DNA from: Alitta virens
Lineage: Eukaryota > Annelida > Polychaeta > Phyllodocida > Nereididae
Length of the DNA: 64,000 bases
Assembly: GCA_932294295.1 (NCBI GenBank)
Contig: OW028577.1
Location: 7,157,501 to 7,221,500 of the forward strand
Direction of reading: 5' to 3'
Positions within the stretch are counted from its first letter, which is position 1. Each line of letters opens with the position of its first letter. The position numbers and the translations under genes were made by a program. The notes beneath the pieces were generated by a model that searched no databases, had not been told where the DNA came from, and worked only from the letters and a program-made list of their open reading frames with translations. Below, piece by piece: positions 14,441-28,392 of the stretch.

Positions 14441-14562
14441 ACAAAAATGTCGTCACACCAACAAAAATGTCTTCACATCAACAAAAATGTCTTCACACCA
14501 ACAAAAATGTCTTCACATCAACAAAAATGTCTTCACATCAACAAAAATGTCTTTGTCACATC
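14441..14562. repeat. 20-bp tandem repeat, six copies
   Basis: Units acaaaaatgtcttcacatca begin at 14441, 14461, 14481, 14501, 14521 and 14541, differing only by single bases (cgtc/cttc, cacc/catc). Confidence 0.97.
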
Positions 14563-16867
14563 AACTCATATTTGCATGGAAATCATTGCGATTACCTAAT
14601 ACGATAAACATCATTTCAATCATTGCAGACTGAAATCACGAAACGTAGCCCTATCCTTTCAGCCATTCATTTCCCACGAGGCTAAAAATAGCGTGAAGCG
14701 CAGTTAAACAGATGCGTTGAGCAAATGTTGAACACATTATGAGGTGTCCCCATGGGCCGATGTGGAGAGCAGCGGAGGCGGTCAGCAGGTAGGTCTAAGG
14801 AGCAGCACCAAGGGGACCCACGCACCATCGATCTGACCTTGCTGCTGATGCTGCTGCTGATGCAGCCGATGCGTCGTCTAAACACTAGCAACAGGTAGCT
14901 GCTGAGTCAGTAACCTTGACAACCTGTTGTTGCCACCACAACCCGAGTAGCAGTCTTAGCAGCAGCAGCAGTAGGAGTTGTTTCATCAGCAGCCCAAATT
15001 CAGAGGCATCAATTTGAGTGACCCAAAGACATTCCCAGTACCTGACTCCCACCTCATCACAGGAAATTACTATTCCTCTAACAAAATGTGCCATCGTTTC
15101 TATTAAAGCCCCATCAAGGAGAAATGACATCCATTATGCTCTAGGAGAGTGTGATTTTACGAGGCAACCGCAGATAAACAAGTCGTTGTCTCTCGTTATA
15201 GTCAGGGACTAAGTTTTTTTCTGGCAGTCAAAATGTGACACAGGAAAAATGGCTTGTGCTTCACACTAATTTAGGTGTTGATAAAAGGCGGTTTTCAGTG
15301 GAGGCTAAATCCCAGAAAGCTCGTTATAATTTGTGATCATTGTCAAGTTCTTATCACAAATTTACCACACTTCATGCGGCAGTGGCAGTCCAACTGACAC
15401 AACCAAACAACTCTCCACCATATTAAAGCCTGACCTAGATTAGCAATTCGCAGCCAATTTGTGCAGATGCAACCAACCACTTGGAGGCAAAAAGCCCTAG
15501 ATCTGGATCTGCTGGTTGGAAAGAACAGCCAGAAGGGCAGCATCCTCACCCAACTGCCTTTTGATCATGGCTAAACGCAGAGATGCAAGGGACAGCCACA
15601 GGTAGGGATGCTGTGCTCTTCGCATCCTTGTCATCACATCAACATCTGAACTACCAACAGCAGCAGCGGAAGCAGCAGCAGCAGTCCCATCTCATATAAT
15701 CCAAATCCACTACAACTTAACGGAAACATAAAAAATCTGCTTACAGTGCACATTCGTCTAATGAGGAGGGTGTTGTATGCAAACAAACTGCATAAAGTCA
15801 ACCATAAAAGACTTAGAAGTCCTCATGTGGAGTCATATTGCTGTAGCGCTACACTTCCTCAGTTTCACTAGTAGTCTTATACCAAATGCTGGTTTTTCAT
15901 CAGAACTGGGTGTGGTCCACAAGTGGAAGATAAAATATTTAGTTATACACAGCTGAGTGATCACCAACTTCAATCGATGTCAAAATGACTTTTTTATAAA
16001 GTATGATTTCTGTAACCCGTTTTACGAAGGGTAGGAAGGAGCTAACACTTGGTAGTAGCTTTTCATGCTTTGCGTTACATCCTAAACTGCTGATCATAAT
16101 AGCAGCGAAGTGACTTCACGAAATACACCATCACTTGGTTTTAAGTAGAAACTGCCAACAAATGCATGTTTGAATTCCTTTTTGTCCATTAGGAAAACAT
16201 GATATCTCTTTGAAGATTAACTTACACACAGATGTCTGTAGCAATAGCATGAATAGGAATATTATTAACCGCTGCAGCTATAAGGACCTACAATAAGGAG
16301 AAGCAGGAAGTTCATGACAGGTATACAAGTTAATATGAGAAGGAAAGGCAGCCACGCCCAGGCATATGCAGGCAAACAAGGCACAGGTGCACTACCATAA
16401 TGACATCTCATGAACCAATCTCACGCACTTGTGCACTTCATAATCCAAACATGCTCACCTCCCCTAAATGCTTTAATTCTTAAGTTCGAACCAGGCTTTT
16501 ATTAAGGGTCGAAACAACCATTGCATTGATGCGCCATCTGCAGTTAATTTTATTAATCAGACCTATTGTGACGTCACAATACTGCTGGCCGCGTCATAGC
16601 CACGTTATTTTCTATCAGTGTGCCATGCACAGATGAGTAACACTAACCAAACAGTTTATTTCTAATGAATTATATCATCGAATTATAAACAAATAGAAGA
16701 GATAAGAGATAAGATTAATTTAGTGCTGCAGCTCATGAGTAGCTATGGGTTTGGCGTCGCTTAAAATGAGGCAAATCGGTGTGTACCAGGTCAAATGTCG
16801 GCAATTTTTCTCAACACAGTTTTCAGTTTCAGAGAAACAAACGAGAACATTACTTCTGACAATTGCT

Positions 16868-16886
16868 GGGGGGGGGGGGGGGGGGG
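16868..16886. repeat. Poly-G homopolymer, 19 bases
   Basis: An uninterrupted run of 19 G in AT-rich surroundings. Confidence 0.9.
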
Positions 16887-17577
16887 AACTTTTCTTGAAC
16901 TTTATAGTAAGAAACTTTGTTTTATGATATGGTTTGAAACTGAAAGTTGATATGGATTTCAGATCACAGTGAAAATGTGCGAAGTGCTCTTCCCAAAACA
17001 GCTTTTTGTGCAAATTTTCAAATTCGTAATTCCTTTTCTCTTTAACAAAGCTAGATTGCCTACTATAAAGTTGTACAGAATGATTTTCTGTCGGCGAAAA
17101 GCTTTTATAGCTTATGTTTTATTGTTATTTGTATCACCACCGACTTTAAATATAATTTTATCTTATCTTATATATTTAATTTTTTGCTAATTTTTAGGTA
17201 AAATTCATATCCATATTAAAAAAAAACATATCTATTTTTCTGTTCTCCGCATTTAATTATAATAATAATTGGCAGTTCCAGTGTAACATTTTTGAACAGC
17301 ATATCTACTTTAAAGAATGTTTTGGGAACGATATATTCAATTGAGGCTAAGACGGTCAGTTTTCTATCAGAAAAAAATAATTCCAATTTTGCACAGGTGG
17401 CGCTGCAATGCAATACACTTCTAGGCAGTGAGTAATCACACTGCTCTTGAGCGAACACACTTTTTTATCAATTGCGAATTTTCGAAACAATCAGAGACAT
17501 GACTTTGTCAAACCATTTGCGCTACCAACATGACCCAATCTAGATAAACACCTTTTCAGAATTCATAAATATCATAG

Positions 17578-17865
17578 GCATCTGTGTGGTCTAGTGGTAA
17601 GACGCACGCCTGCTCTTCTGAAGGACCCAGGTTCAATCGCGGGCCTTTCATGAGCAACATCTCAGCTGAATGTCGTTCGATGAGACGTTAAATTGGTGGT
17701 CCCTTGTACTTAGCGTCTATGCTGAGGCAAGTGAAAGATCCCACCAATGGGGTAAATGTGTAACATGGGTGGACTCCCTTGTCTCTCACCTCATCAATCA
17801 ACCCTCGATAGGGACAAAAACTTGCCTTAGAGGGCTGCATTTCCCATATCTATCTATCTATCATA
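17578..17865 (+). mobile_element. tRNA-derived SINE
   Basis: The head carries RNA polymerase III promoter boxes: an A box tggtctagtgg at 17587-17597 and a B-box-like ggttcaatcgc at 17630-17640, with tRNA-like spacing. A non-tRNA body follows, with phrases such as gacgttaaattggtggtccc. The 3' tail is a (tatc)n repeat at about 17847-17863. The presumed acceptor-stem ends do not pair, so this is a retroposon and not a working tRNA gene. I cannot assign a family. Confidence 0.75.
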
Positions 17866-17879
17866 GTTGCACAGACGTT

Positions 17880-20800
17880 CGTAATATTTTAACAACAATG
17901 CGCACATCCTCACATAAAACGCACCTCAAATATATTACATACAAATTCAATATACTCGTGACTTCCAACTTTTGATGCAAAACTAAGTTTCTTGTCAAAG
18001 AAAGCTAGTTTGAGAAATACGACCCCAGGACTACACATTACACTGTCCTCCCAGATTCTGAAAGGTTCTTTCATAATGCTAGCTCTAGCATTCTATAATA
18101 TCAGAGAGATGACAACAATATGGCGCTGCTAATTGACGTCAGAGGCAGTCGTCATAACAACGCCGGTTTCCGGTAGGCCACGTGGCCTTGGAGGGGAGAT
18201 TTGAGACGGAAGGACCAAGGACAGAGAACAGGAGCAGGCAATGGTAGGCAAGTACATCTGCTCTGGAGCCAGCTGCATCCTTTGCCATGCTGCGCTGCTG
18301 CACGTCTATTGTGTCAAGACAACACAACCAATTAGTAGCTCATTATTACTTTTTTGCTTTAATAGCAGTTAAACTGCCTCGTTGCCACGTCACTGGACTC
18401 TCTGCGGCTGCAGAAAGTCATCCAGTGACGTAGCAACGAGGCTGACTGGAGCCACACCTGCATCTCTTGGCAGCACAACAGACTATAGGGTGGTACACCA
18501 GTGCTGCTGCTGTTGCTGCTGCTGCTGCTGTACAAAGCATCTTGTAACACGATTTTTAACTGGCCTAAAAATATCATAATCAGTTAAAAAATTGCACAGC
18601 CTCATATTTTGTCTGCCTTCGAGTTATTCCCAACACGCAGCGATCAGGTGACTCAGTGAGCACTTGAAACGAGACTCATTCTGACTGTCTCAGGGATTAA
18701 AGATAAAACCAGACAACTGCTCTTATGCCCTAGATCCCACAATGCTATCTCTCCAGGTCCACAGGTCCACAAACACAACACTGCTTGGCAACGCAGTTCA
18801 CCAGACTGCATTATGCAAAATCAAGGCTTTGTTTCCGACTTCGCAAGAAACTCAAGCTAATATTACCGAGTATGAGATACGCATGCTATTAACAGGAACT
18901 CATTAACAACTTTTGGTCGGAAATAATAACACGAACATATTATGGAGTATTATTAAGGAGTGGCTGATAAATCACTCCGCCATCTACGATTATGCAACTG
19001 TCAATTTGTGGCAAACTGACCTCTCCCCAAACAATCGTCTTGGTTTATAGTTTAACCATCGTATGACCTGACTTGACTCAAATAACCTTCAAGGTACGAA
19101 TAAAAAAAAAAACACAATTTACTGCAGAGAACACCGCCTTGTTTATGGGGTGATGTAATAGGGGGTGGTGGAAGGACAAGGAAGGATAGACAAGACAGCG
19201 TTTGACCTTTCACGACACTAAGACATGGCATTCAACTTCCTGCCAAAAGTTGCGCACACGTTGTGTTCATCAGTATCTCTTCCCTGGTAGCCATGACAAC
19301 AGACTCATATCTAGGGATTGCACGTGCCACATTGAATTTCCTTCTGAACAGGAAGTCATGAAAAACGAGGCACAATGAAGGATGGGCCAATGATTTACTT
19401 TGGAATGAATGCTCTTATTTTGTTGTTGTGAGACACTAATAAAATAAAAATTGGACAGCTGACAATCTTAGCTCAAAATGAGTAAAATCTTTTGCAATAC
19501 ACTTGTTTCATCACTGTTTCATTAACTTCCAATTTCATGACAGGAAAATGAAATTAAATTCCCAAGTAAAACCAAATAAGGACTGATTAATAGCAATAAC
19601 AAGACGATTTATTTCAATCTCACACCAGAAATGAAGAAGGAAGGGAATAAAAAGCTCAATAGCTCACTGAGTGCTATCTCCTAATTATATCCAGCGACGG
19701 CCCATGTTGCTAACTTGTTGCTGCTGAATATTTCATAAGGACATGGCAAGGCTTGGTTGTGTAGGGGGCCGGAGTGACCTGAAGTAAAAAGAAGGGCCAG
19801 GCTGTCACCAGCCATTCCACAATTTGCCCATGATTTATTCACGGACGTCACAACCAGGCCGCCGCAGCGAAGCAACGATCTGCGTCCGATCATGCGTAAC
19901 CGACCGTCACTAACGCACGTGCACTGCACGTTCAAGACGTCATGGTTACGATGACGACTAATCGCGCAGTTGCCAGTCTCCCTTTCATTATTAACACTGC
20001 TGTAGATGGAGAGAAAAAAAAGAAGACAAAAGGGACTGAACTTGGTGCTAGCATGCTAATCTGGCATTACACATCGTAAAATATTTTCACACATCACTTG
20101 TTGAATACTGAAAGGTCACAGGTCACTAATAGATAAAATGAACGCATTGAATATTAACCTATAAGAATTATTTATGGGACAGGGGCAATCTAGAGGCGAT
20201 GTGTATGAATTATAGATGAAGCATTTTCTACTTGTTACAATTTTTACTTGTTACAACTTTTGAAAGAAAAAAAAACAACATCTATTCATCTAATATAAAA
20301 GGAGAAGTTCTGGAGTAAAAATCCGTGGGGAAAAAACTCCATCAAATCGATGACATGAATCAACCCAAGATTATCCTACCATACAGAAACACATTGCTAC
20401 CATTCCTCTATAAATGAGATAAGTGCAAAAATGAAGCAAACAAACCAGAGTTTTAACACACAGAAACATTTTAGGTTCCACAACAACTGTTGTACATATT
20501 ACATAGGTGTGCCACATGACAGCGGCAGTAGCACAATGATGACGCAACATTTGATTAGCTCAAAGGCAGGTGCACTGAGGGACCTCAGCATCCTGTCACC
20601 TGCATCCTCTTCTTTACCTGCAGGTCACAAGATGCTAAAGGGACTTCATTATTAAAATGGCATCTCGTTTGTTCTTCATATAATATTACATGAGTGAGAA
20701 TAGAATGTACATTTTATAATAATCACTAAATAACGCCCATGTAACTTATAACAGACCATCAACAGGTAATTGCGCGTCAGTCAAATCGCTCCAACAGCCT

Positions 20801-23800
20801 CCAGTTCCACTGAACTTGACCTTAGGTTGCTCAAAATTATGCGCCATCAAATCATGACACTTACGAGTCAGACACATGATAAATGTCGTTTATATATAAA
20901 CATGGCAAGAACATAAATCAAAATATCAAAGCTTCATTTAGAGACATTCAGAAAGATCACCCACACAAATCTCAGCAAACGGGGAAGTAATTTTAGCTTT
21001 TGCAAGCAGATTTAAGCTTGACCTTTTGCTGTAAAGCAAATGTGACAAGTTCAAAATGATAAAGACACCTTATCACCACACTTTCCACATTTACCACAGG
21101 TATTTAATTGGAGAAGGTGAGTGCAACCAAAGACCACGGGAGCAAACCGCAGTGCACCTGTTTAACTGCGGAGAATCCAATGGAATAAGAACCTAAGGGA
21201 CACCAAGGGCTAAATTCACTCCCAAGCTCTTCTGTTGTTTCTAAAATAGCAATAGGACTGATCAATAAATGAATAGACTTACCAGCCTGGTTGTCTGACA
21301 TTCTAGGTGAGCAGAAACAGAGGAAGAATGGGGTCTGGGATTTAAGAGAACCTTGAAGATGCTGACGTTAGATTGGCCTTGCTGCTGCAGCTGCTGTCGT
21401 ACAGATGATGCTCTTCTACCTGCAACATCACCAATGATAACTGCTGTTAACCTGCAGTGCATTTACATAGATACAACAGTATTTTTGCATGCAATAAAAT
21501 GGCTTAGAGTGCCACAAAGAGCATTAAATATGGCTCATAAAGTATAAATATCATCATCAATAATATACCACTACACATACACACTGTGGTTTTGCGATGG
21601 CAATTGAAATGCTTCAGCAACTATGACTACCACTGACATGGTAAATTATGCAAATTATAGTACTCAACAACATATCGACATATGTATTTGCTCTGGGACA
21701 CATTCCCAACCATATAAATTATAGTAATAAATAAAGCACTGACACAAATTCTATTACAATACAATTCACGAGTGATTGACATAACCTAACAATATTGATT
21801 AAATATTAAAGAATCATTCATTCATCAGGTCCATCTACACAACGCACTAAGAAAGTGCATATTTTATTCGAGCGAAGTTTGCCGAATTGCACCGCAATCG
21901 ATCGGCTACATTTAGAAACATACATCTCTTGGCGTTACAGAAAAAGCAGCAATTACAAAACGAAACATAAGGACCTTGAGTAGGTAGGACCTGAAGCACG
22001 TAACATTAAATGTCCAACCAGCCTCATCATGCTGATCAACAGGTTCCCTGGCACAAACACTGTTCAAGGTGGGACATACGCCATGCAGTAGCATAGTATT
22101 GATTAATAAGGGCAGGAAATTGACAGGTTGTGTTCAATAGGACATGTTTGCCAGGGACTACTTTTATTTTCATGGATCAAATAGTCGGATGAAAGGGCAG
22201 TGCGTTGATGCTGCGATCGGCCGCGTTACAAGCGAGGATGGTAGTTGGAAAACGTCGATGTCCATTTCAGATATTTTGCCAGATCACAGCCCAATGTGCA
22301 ATGCTTGTTTGTGGAGGAGTTCGGTAAATACCACCCATCAATTATTGATAGCAGACGCAATCGCCCCTGCCGGTCTTTTCATTCTCCTATTATTACTAGG
22401 CACTTATTTTTTTCTGTATTGTATTTAATTTGCATTTGTGCATAACCAGAAACAAGACCTAAACAAGATATATATAAGCGGATAAGGTGGCTAGGTTATA
22501 GGAGTAAGAAACACCAGCACATCATAGCCCTAAGCTGTAATATGAGCAGAGACGCGTGTTTGATTTAACAAAGAAAATTGCTTGGTATATAAAAGGAAGT
22601 TTGCAAATGGAGGGAGGGGGGGGGGGGGTATTCAGGAGGAAACCACAGGTGACACATATTTACGGCTCTCAACCAATCAGAATGGCACACATCCCCATGC
22701 CTGTCATAGCAACAGCATCAACTGTCACTGTTGCTAATGACAACTTGGTTGCTGTTGATAGCAGTGCAGCTTGACCCTGCCTATAGCTGACATTTTATCT
22801 AGTAGGTAATAACTACAGCCTACGGGTTTCCTCCTCATCATCATCTACCCGATGCTTTTGACCTTGCTCTAGATGAAGCAAAGTCACATCTTCAATCTTG
22901 GCTCACCTTGCCCTTTTAGGCACCTTTACAGACTCAATCTGATTAATATTTTAATTACTATGATGTGCGCCAACATAACACAGCTTTACAATAACACTCA
23001 GGAATAGTATATCTTATGACAGCCTATTACCTATAGCTAGAATCCACCAATGAACAATGTGCGGTCAATACAAACGATGATCAACAAGTCCATCGCATAT
23101 CGACAAGGGTGCTGGGATAATGGTCCTAATCAATATGTAAACTAAGGTTCATTGGCACATCCATCTATCACTCCTACAGTTCATCAACACACACAATAAT
23201 GAATGCACAAAATTGATAATGTAGAATACAGGTGGAACTAATAACAAAGGCTTATAGATTTATTTTTTTTCGTCACTTTTCATACAATAATTGACACAGG
23301 TGCAAATGTGTTAATTGAACTCACAAGAGCTAGCCACCTGTAATTTTCACTCAGGCAGCTAGCTGACCATAAGAGTGACCACAGGCCAGCACAAAACAAC
23401 TGTCATCCGCAATGCCATACCTGGCATGCATAAAAGCCTGCGAGGGCGATGCAACATGACAGGACCCATAGGTCTAAAGAGGTGGGGCCATCCACTGCTG
23501 TCAGCATGTGATCATGAAAGATGGAGAGGTAATGCACAAAATGAAGGTAACAATAGGCAAGCACTTGGGTCTCTTATTCTGAATAACTAACCAAGCACAA
23601 AGTAGCTTCAGTGAGCTTGTGATCTTCCCATCTCCTTCCCAGTGTTTGTCTCCACATATCACCATGGCAACACACGACAGGACGTAAACAAACCAAAAGG
23701 CCTGCCAACCAACCAACCGACCGACCAACCACATGTGGGCTGCTGTAATCAGCCAGTTGTAACTAAGACCACCCAGCTTGTTGCTGCTCATACCGACCAT

Positions 23801-26090
23801 TTTTAATCTACCTGAGGTAACATTTAATGGTGACACTTAATATCTAGCATCTTGGATCCCATATGATGAGAACTGTGCCGACAGAAAATAATATCATAGA
23901 TTACAAGGTTATTTAATGGGAAATTTTCTGCTTGAATTTTTGACGAACCGATCCTTACAATTTTCCTGGTTAGATCCGAGAAACTGAAGATAACAATGAA
24001 GTGTGGCCTAACGGAGTTTGCTTACGTTTGCTATAAAATTCTCACCAAGAAGTCGAGAAATAAAATGCTATTACCAACTAAGCCTTTGCAGTTAATTAAA
24101 AAAAAAACTTATCAGATCTGAGAATCTCAAACCAACCCTTTTCTTAATCCTTATTAACACTAATGAACTGTAATAACCTCCAGGTGACAGCTGACCTCAA
24201 TTTGGCCAAATATGAGCCCGAAAATTACAAGCAGCTGCCAAATATTCGCACGACTAAGCATGGAGGGGGACAATAGCCGGCAGTTGATATATGATAAGCC
24301 AGGAAACAATGGAGAACAAGATGTGGCCAGAAAGGCTGGAGGCAGACAGGGCTGCTAATGATTTCCTCCGTCAATACACCTAGCCCATTGAGAAACGAGA
24401 GCTAAGCCATTAGCAATTGCTCTACAGGTAGCAATGTAGTCCTCCTCCTCCCTCCTCAGCAGCAATAGAGCATCTCCGTAAAAGGGTCGTAAAGCTAACA
24501 CAAACAAGATCAGAGTCGGCTCGTCAACGACGCTAAGGATAAAATCAAGGAAGGACAGGAATGAAAGAATTGCTTAATTGTTACATGTTTGAGCCATTTC
24601 TGCATGATTAATCAAAAAGGTAAAACATAAAGATCATGCGAGTTGCTCCATGCGCATGAAACTTGAAACAAAATGCTTCACGAATGGACATGATAATCTT
24701 TTCTTTAATCCAGAATTAATGAGACGACCAAGAGAGGCCAGGCCCTCTTGTTGTTACCTGTTGGACAAGGCCATAAACACACACCTGGATCATCTGATTT
24801 CAAAAAAGAGATCATTCCCATGATCAAAGAAAAACCTCATCCTTTTAGTCAGCATTATGCATCCCAAGTGTCCAGTGGCACTACCTTCCATTTCGCCAAT
24901 ATTGGCAATAACAGACAAGAGTAGGAAAACCTACATCCATTGCATTAACTTGTCACAGAGGATCAACTCGAATAAATCATTGATGTTCCTCAATATTTTA
25001 ATTCACAACAACATAAACTGCCAAATGTTATATAAGATGTCTCATGCCTGGAATCCAGAAAAGTATACATATTGAAATACTTGTCATTATATTAAGAGTG
25101 ATGTGAAGCTGAACAGAGATGACATATTGGACAAAAAAATTTAATTCAATGGATGGCACACAAAATGAGGAGGGCAGCAGATTCAGCAGCAGATTCAGCA
25201 GCATATCCCATAATAAATATAGGGAGCAAGAAAGACAGGGATGGGACATTGATTATAAGTCTAGGGTGATGCAGCAGTTGCTGCTGCCAGCACATTCTAA
25301 TCCCTGGCGCTGAAGCAGCAATTGTCATGGCAACCAAGAGAGTTCACCTGTTGCCTACCCGCCTCAGTGTGCTACCTGTTGGGCCACACCCAGGCAGCGG
25401 GCATCCACTGCAGCAGCAGCAGCATCAGCAGCAGCAGCAGCCCCGGCACAGTGTTCAAGACTCGTCAAATTTAGTACTGGTCCGCATGGACCAGTAAGTC
25501 CAACAAGGTGTTGGTCCGTTCACATTGTTACTGGTCCATAACTAAGCGCAACCCCTAGCACTGAGTACTTCTGGCACACAGGTTTATCATGTTTGTTTAT
25601 GTGTGGAGCAGTGTCCATGTCAACCATGCTCATATTACTCAAGATTATTAACTTTCAAAATTGGCAGGAATGACATTTTTATATCAGAATCTACAGGAAG
25701 GGATGCTTATAATTATTAATCAAAAGTACCCATGTTACCACAAACTTCATATCATTAACTTCTACTTTTCCAGTAAAATGCACCCTCCTGCCCACACTAC
25801 AATTACTTTAAAATATTGTATGTGGTACATATATGAATATAAATATAAAATTTAATATTATTCATATTTACTAAAGCAGTAATTAAAATCACAAAATTAA
25901 AGTGGAATAGATCTACAAAGCTATTGTTGAAAGACTTAGCAGCCTTTGAGCAGTCAATTGCACTTAAGCCTAAAGCATTGGGGACTTGACACTTCCATTG
26001 AACTGTTGAAGATGCCACAGAGTCAATTGCAATCTGTGTGCTCCACTTCTATGGATTATGTCTTTGACCAATATTGCAATCAAACAGTTC
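17880..26090. other. Non-coding stretch, no gene recognised
   Basis: No ORF over about 110 codons and none with domain-like content. It contains the hairpin at 18376, CAG/CTG arrays (18508, 21377, 25409), a G run at 22616-22628 and a small palindrome at 25475-25496 (tactggtcc-gcat-ggaccagta). I see no splice-bounded coding exon. Confidence 0.5.
18376..18442. repeat. Compact 67-bp hairpin (22-bp arms, 21 matching)
   Basis: Left arm 18376-18397 and right arm 18421-18442 are complementary except at one position, with a 23-base centre that itself can pair partly (ctgc/gcag). Read on the minus strand the single mismatch becomes a G:U wobble. The size resembles a microRNA precursor, but a small MITE is equally possible. 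Confidence 0.5.
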
Positions 26091-26436
26091 ACATAACTGA
26101 CAGATTGGAGGCAAAATAAACCCATTAATGAGCTAATTAGCTACTCGCTCACACGGACCAGTGCTATCATTCTCCTGCTCGCCGTGCGCCGTAAAAGTCG
26201 GGTCGGGCGAACGGGCGAGCGTCTAATGCGAACACTGCGGCAGGCAAGAGACATCTGTGACCAGGGCGTTAGCATTCGCCTTGGGGTCAAGCTTTGCAAG
26301 ACCCGTCCTCCCTTTCATTGCTCTGTGCCTGCTGCTGGACTAGAGGACCTTTGATGTTCATCTATGATCACACCTGGTCTTCATACCTGTCTGCGGCAAA
26401 AGCAGCGGCAAAAGCAGCATCAGTAGCAGCCATCCT

Positions 26437-26451
26437 CCCCCCCCCCCCCCC
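26437..26451. repeat. Poly-C homopolymer, 15 bases
   Basis: A run of 15 C (G on the minus strand) immediately after CAG-like triplets. Confidence 0.9.
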
Positions 26452-27907
26452 GTTTAATAAACTACAAATCACCTGCATCTCCCCTGGCACATGTTTTAAA
26501 GCAGCCATCTTTTTTTCCCCCATCTCTTCCTCCTTCCAAATAATCACTAAGATATCATCTACAATGTCTATCCCTTGAGTCAAGCCATTGCCAAGTTGCA
26601 GGAGATGCTAGAGTAAGCTTGCCAAGAGCGAGACACTGCATCAATACTTCCACAAGGTCCCTTGCCTTGTCATCATGACACAATATGTCTGGCAGCCACT
26701 GCATCTCATCTTCTCATTTTTATTCAAACATGATACACACCCAGGTGAACCACAGTGCACGCAAACATCTGATGAATTTTCTCATAAAAAGACACATTTG
26801 GGGGTTAACCAAAGCCTATGGGTGAAACGACAAAATTGTCTTAACCAGCCATAAAACTGCACTCGAGCACAGTACCTTTCCTTGGTGTAAAACTGAAGAA
26901 TGTCAGACAAAATCTCGCGTAGGTGGCGCAGGAAATCCAAGACTTACTTCTGCAAATCGTGCCGATCAGTTTAGGGGATTATGGATAGAAATCAGCAATT
27001 GCTTTACTATAACTTTGAATAATGCAAATCCAACACTCAGCAATTAGATCGATAAGACTTAGGAATCAAAGAAATCAAATGAGTCACAAAGATTCAAGTC
27101 ATATTTGCACCTGAGCATTCGAAAGAAGCAACCAGGTGTAGTTGAAAAAGCTGCAGCGAGAAAGACCTGATGCATTTCTAACCAATGACGTCACTCAACC
27201 ATGACACTCATTAAATATTTAAGCTGTTCTTGCTATAGCAATGCACTCAGTTCCCCCAGGCCTAATTAAACAGGTCCTGTCAATATCTTCCAACAAAATC
27301 TTCATTGTTGACAAAATTCAGTACAATGCCTATCTACATAATGCTGATAATGCCAATTTATCATCTGGAAAAGCTATTTTTCCTTTCCCCTGAAGAGCAC
27401 ACCCCAAGACCAAACAAGATTAATTCATGATGATGCGGTGCACAACTACTTGGCAATGTTCAGTGCTGCCCTCTTCTGACCAGACTCTAGCCTGCATGGT
27501 GGCGACACCTACTGATTTATCACAATCTTTGCTGCATTCCAGTCGACTCGAATAGTCTCAGCAGCCCAGCGAATCCAGTCGACTTGAATAATGAAACCTA
27601 GCAACACCCTTCATGTTATCCTAGTCATTTAAAAAAAAACCTTAAAATAAACAGCCATTTCAGAGGGTTCTACATGGGTCTCAAAAATTGGAAGCAATGT
27701 CCCATGTCGCATTTTAAGAGAAAATCTAATGTCTCTTGATTTTTTTTAGTTATTACTTATTAAGTGTCGCTTGTCAGTATTCAAGTAAATATTCCTCTGA
27801 TGTCCGTCACTATTTCAGAGCTTCAGTGTCACTTTGTCCCTTGTTAAGAATCGCACTTTCGAATTTGTCGAATTTTACCCATGTAGACCCCTTTTCTGGG
27901 TACTGGA

Positions 27908-28135
27908 CACTAAGAAAACTTTACCTCATCCGAGGCTCGACGACCTCCATACTATGACCCAACAATTTTTGTATAATGACTTGTACACAACTATGAAAGT
28001 GGTCAAAGCACGGAAATATATAAAAAAACAAATTAATTTCACCGCCAATCAGACATGGCGATTCATAAATAAAAAAAACCACCTGCTGAACGGTGCGAAG
28101 GCAACAACCTTTTTTTCGAACCGCAAGAGAGCCTG
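27908..28135. mobile_element. Diverged copy of the MITE at 53742, right end missing
   Basis: It shares with 53742-53966 the left terminus cactaagaaaact and, in the same order, ccatactatg, ttgtataatgactt, acaactatga, aatttcac, ccaatcag, ggcgattcat, ctgctgaac-like and gcgaaggc. The right terminal repeat of the other copy is not found here. Confidence 0.75.
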
Positions 28136-28142
28136 AAGTAAA

Positions 28143-28392
28143 AAAGTTGATCAATCTTCACATATTATACATTAAATGAAAGCCAGAACGTCATAGAATT
28201 CCTTTCTGAACAGATACGGTATCCATTTGCTCTCGAAACTTGAAAAACTCGCCGTTTTATGTGGCTATAGACATAGCGCTACCCATGATGACCAGACCGC
28301 ATAACTTTGTCAAAAGTTGATCAATCTTCACACATTATACATTTAAAGAAAGGCAGAACGTCATAGAATTCATTTCTGAACAGAAACGGTAT
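28143..28392. repeat. Direct repeat of about 80 bp (28143-28222 and 28313-28392)
   Basis: Both copies start aaagttgatcaatcttcaca and run to cggtat with roughly 90 percent identity, separated by about 90 bp. Both contain agaacgtcatagaatt. Confidence 0.9.

Larger units (their letters stand above)
10000..17570. other. Non-coding stretch, CAG/CTG- and poly-G-rich
   Basis: No ORF here has recognisable domains. The stretch holds CAG/CTG runs (around 10017, 10219, 12364, 13150, 14960, 15660), G homopolymers (10681-10701, 11490-11501, 12636-12648, 16868-16886), a 20-bp tandem array at 14441 and a 19-bp one at about 13400. It may be upstream intron or promoter sequence of HNRNPK, whose 5' UTR exons I could not place. 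Confidence 0.5.

Noticed and set aside
9363..14562. CRISPR-like arrays
   Set aside because: The tandem repeats at 9363 and 14441 have no unique spacers between units, and this is an animal genome.
17578..17655. Functional tRNA gene
   Set aside because: A and B boxes are present but the acceptor-stem ends do not pair, and a SINE body and tatc tail follow.
23501..23836. 111-codon minus-strand ORF
   Set aside because: No recognisable motif, no supporting splice or poly(A) context; a length expected by chance in 64 kb.
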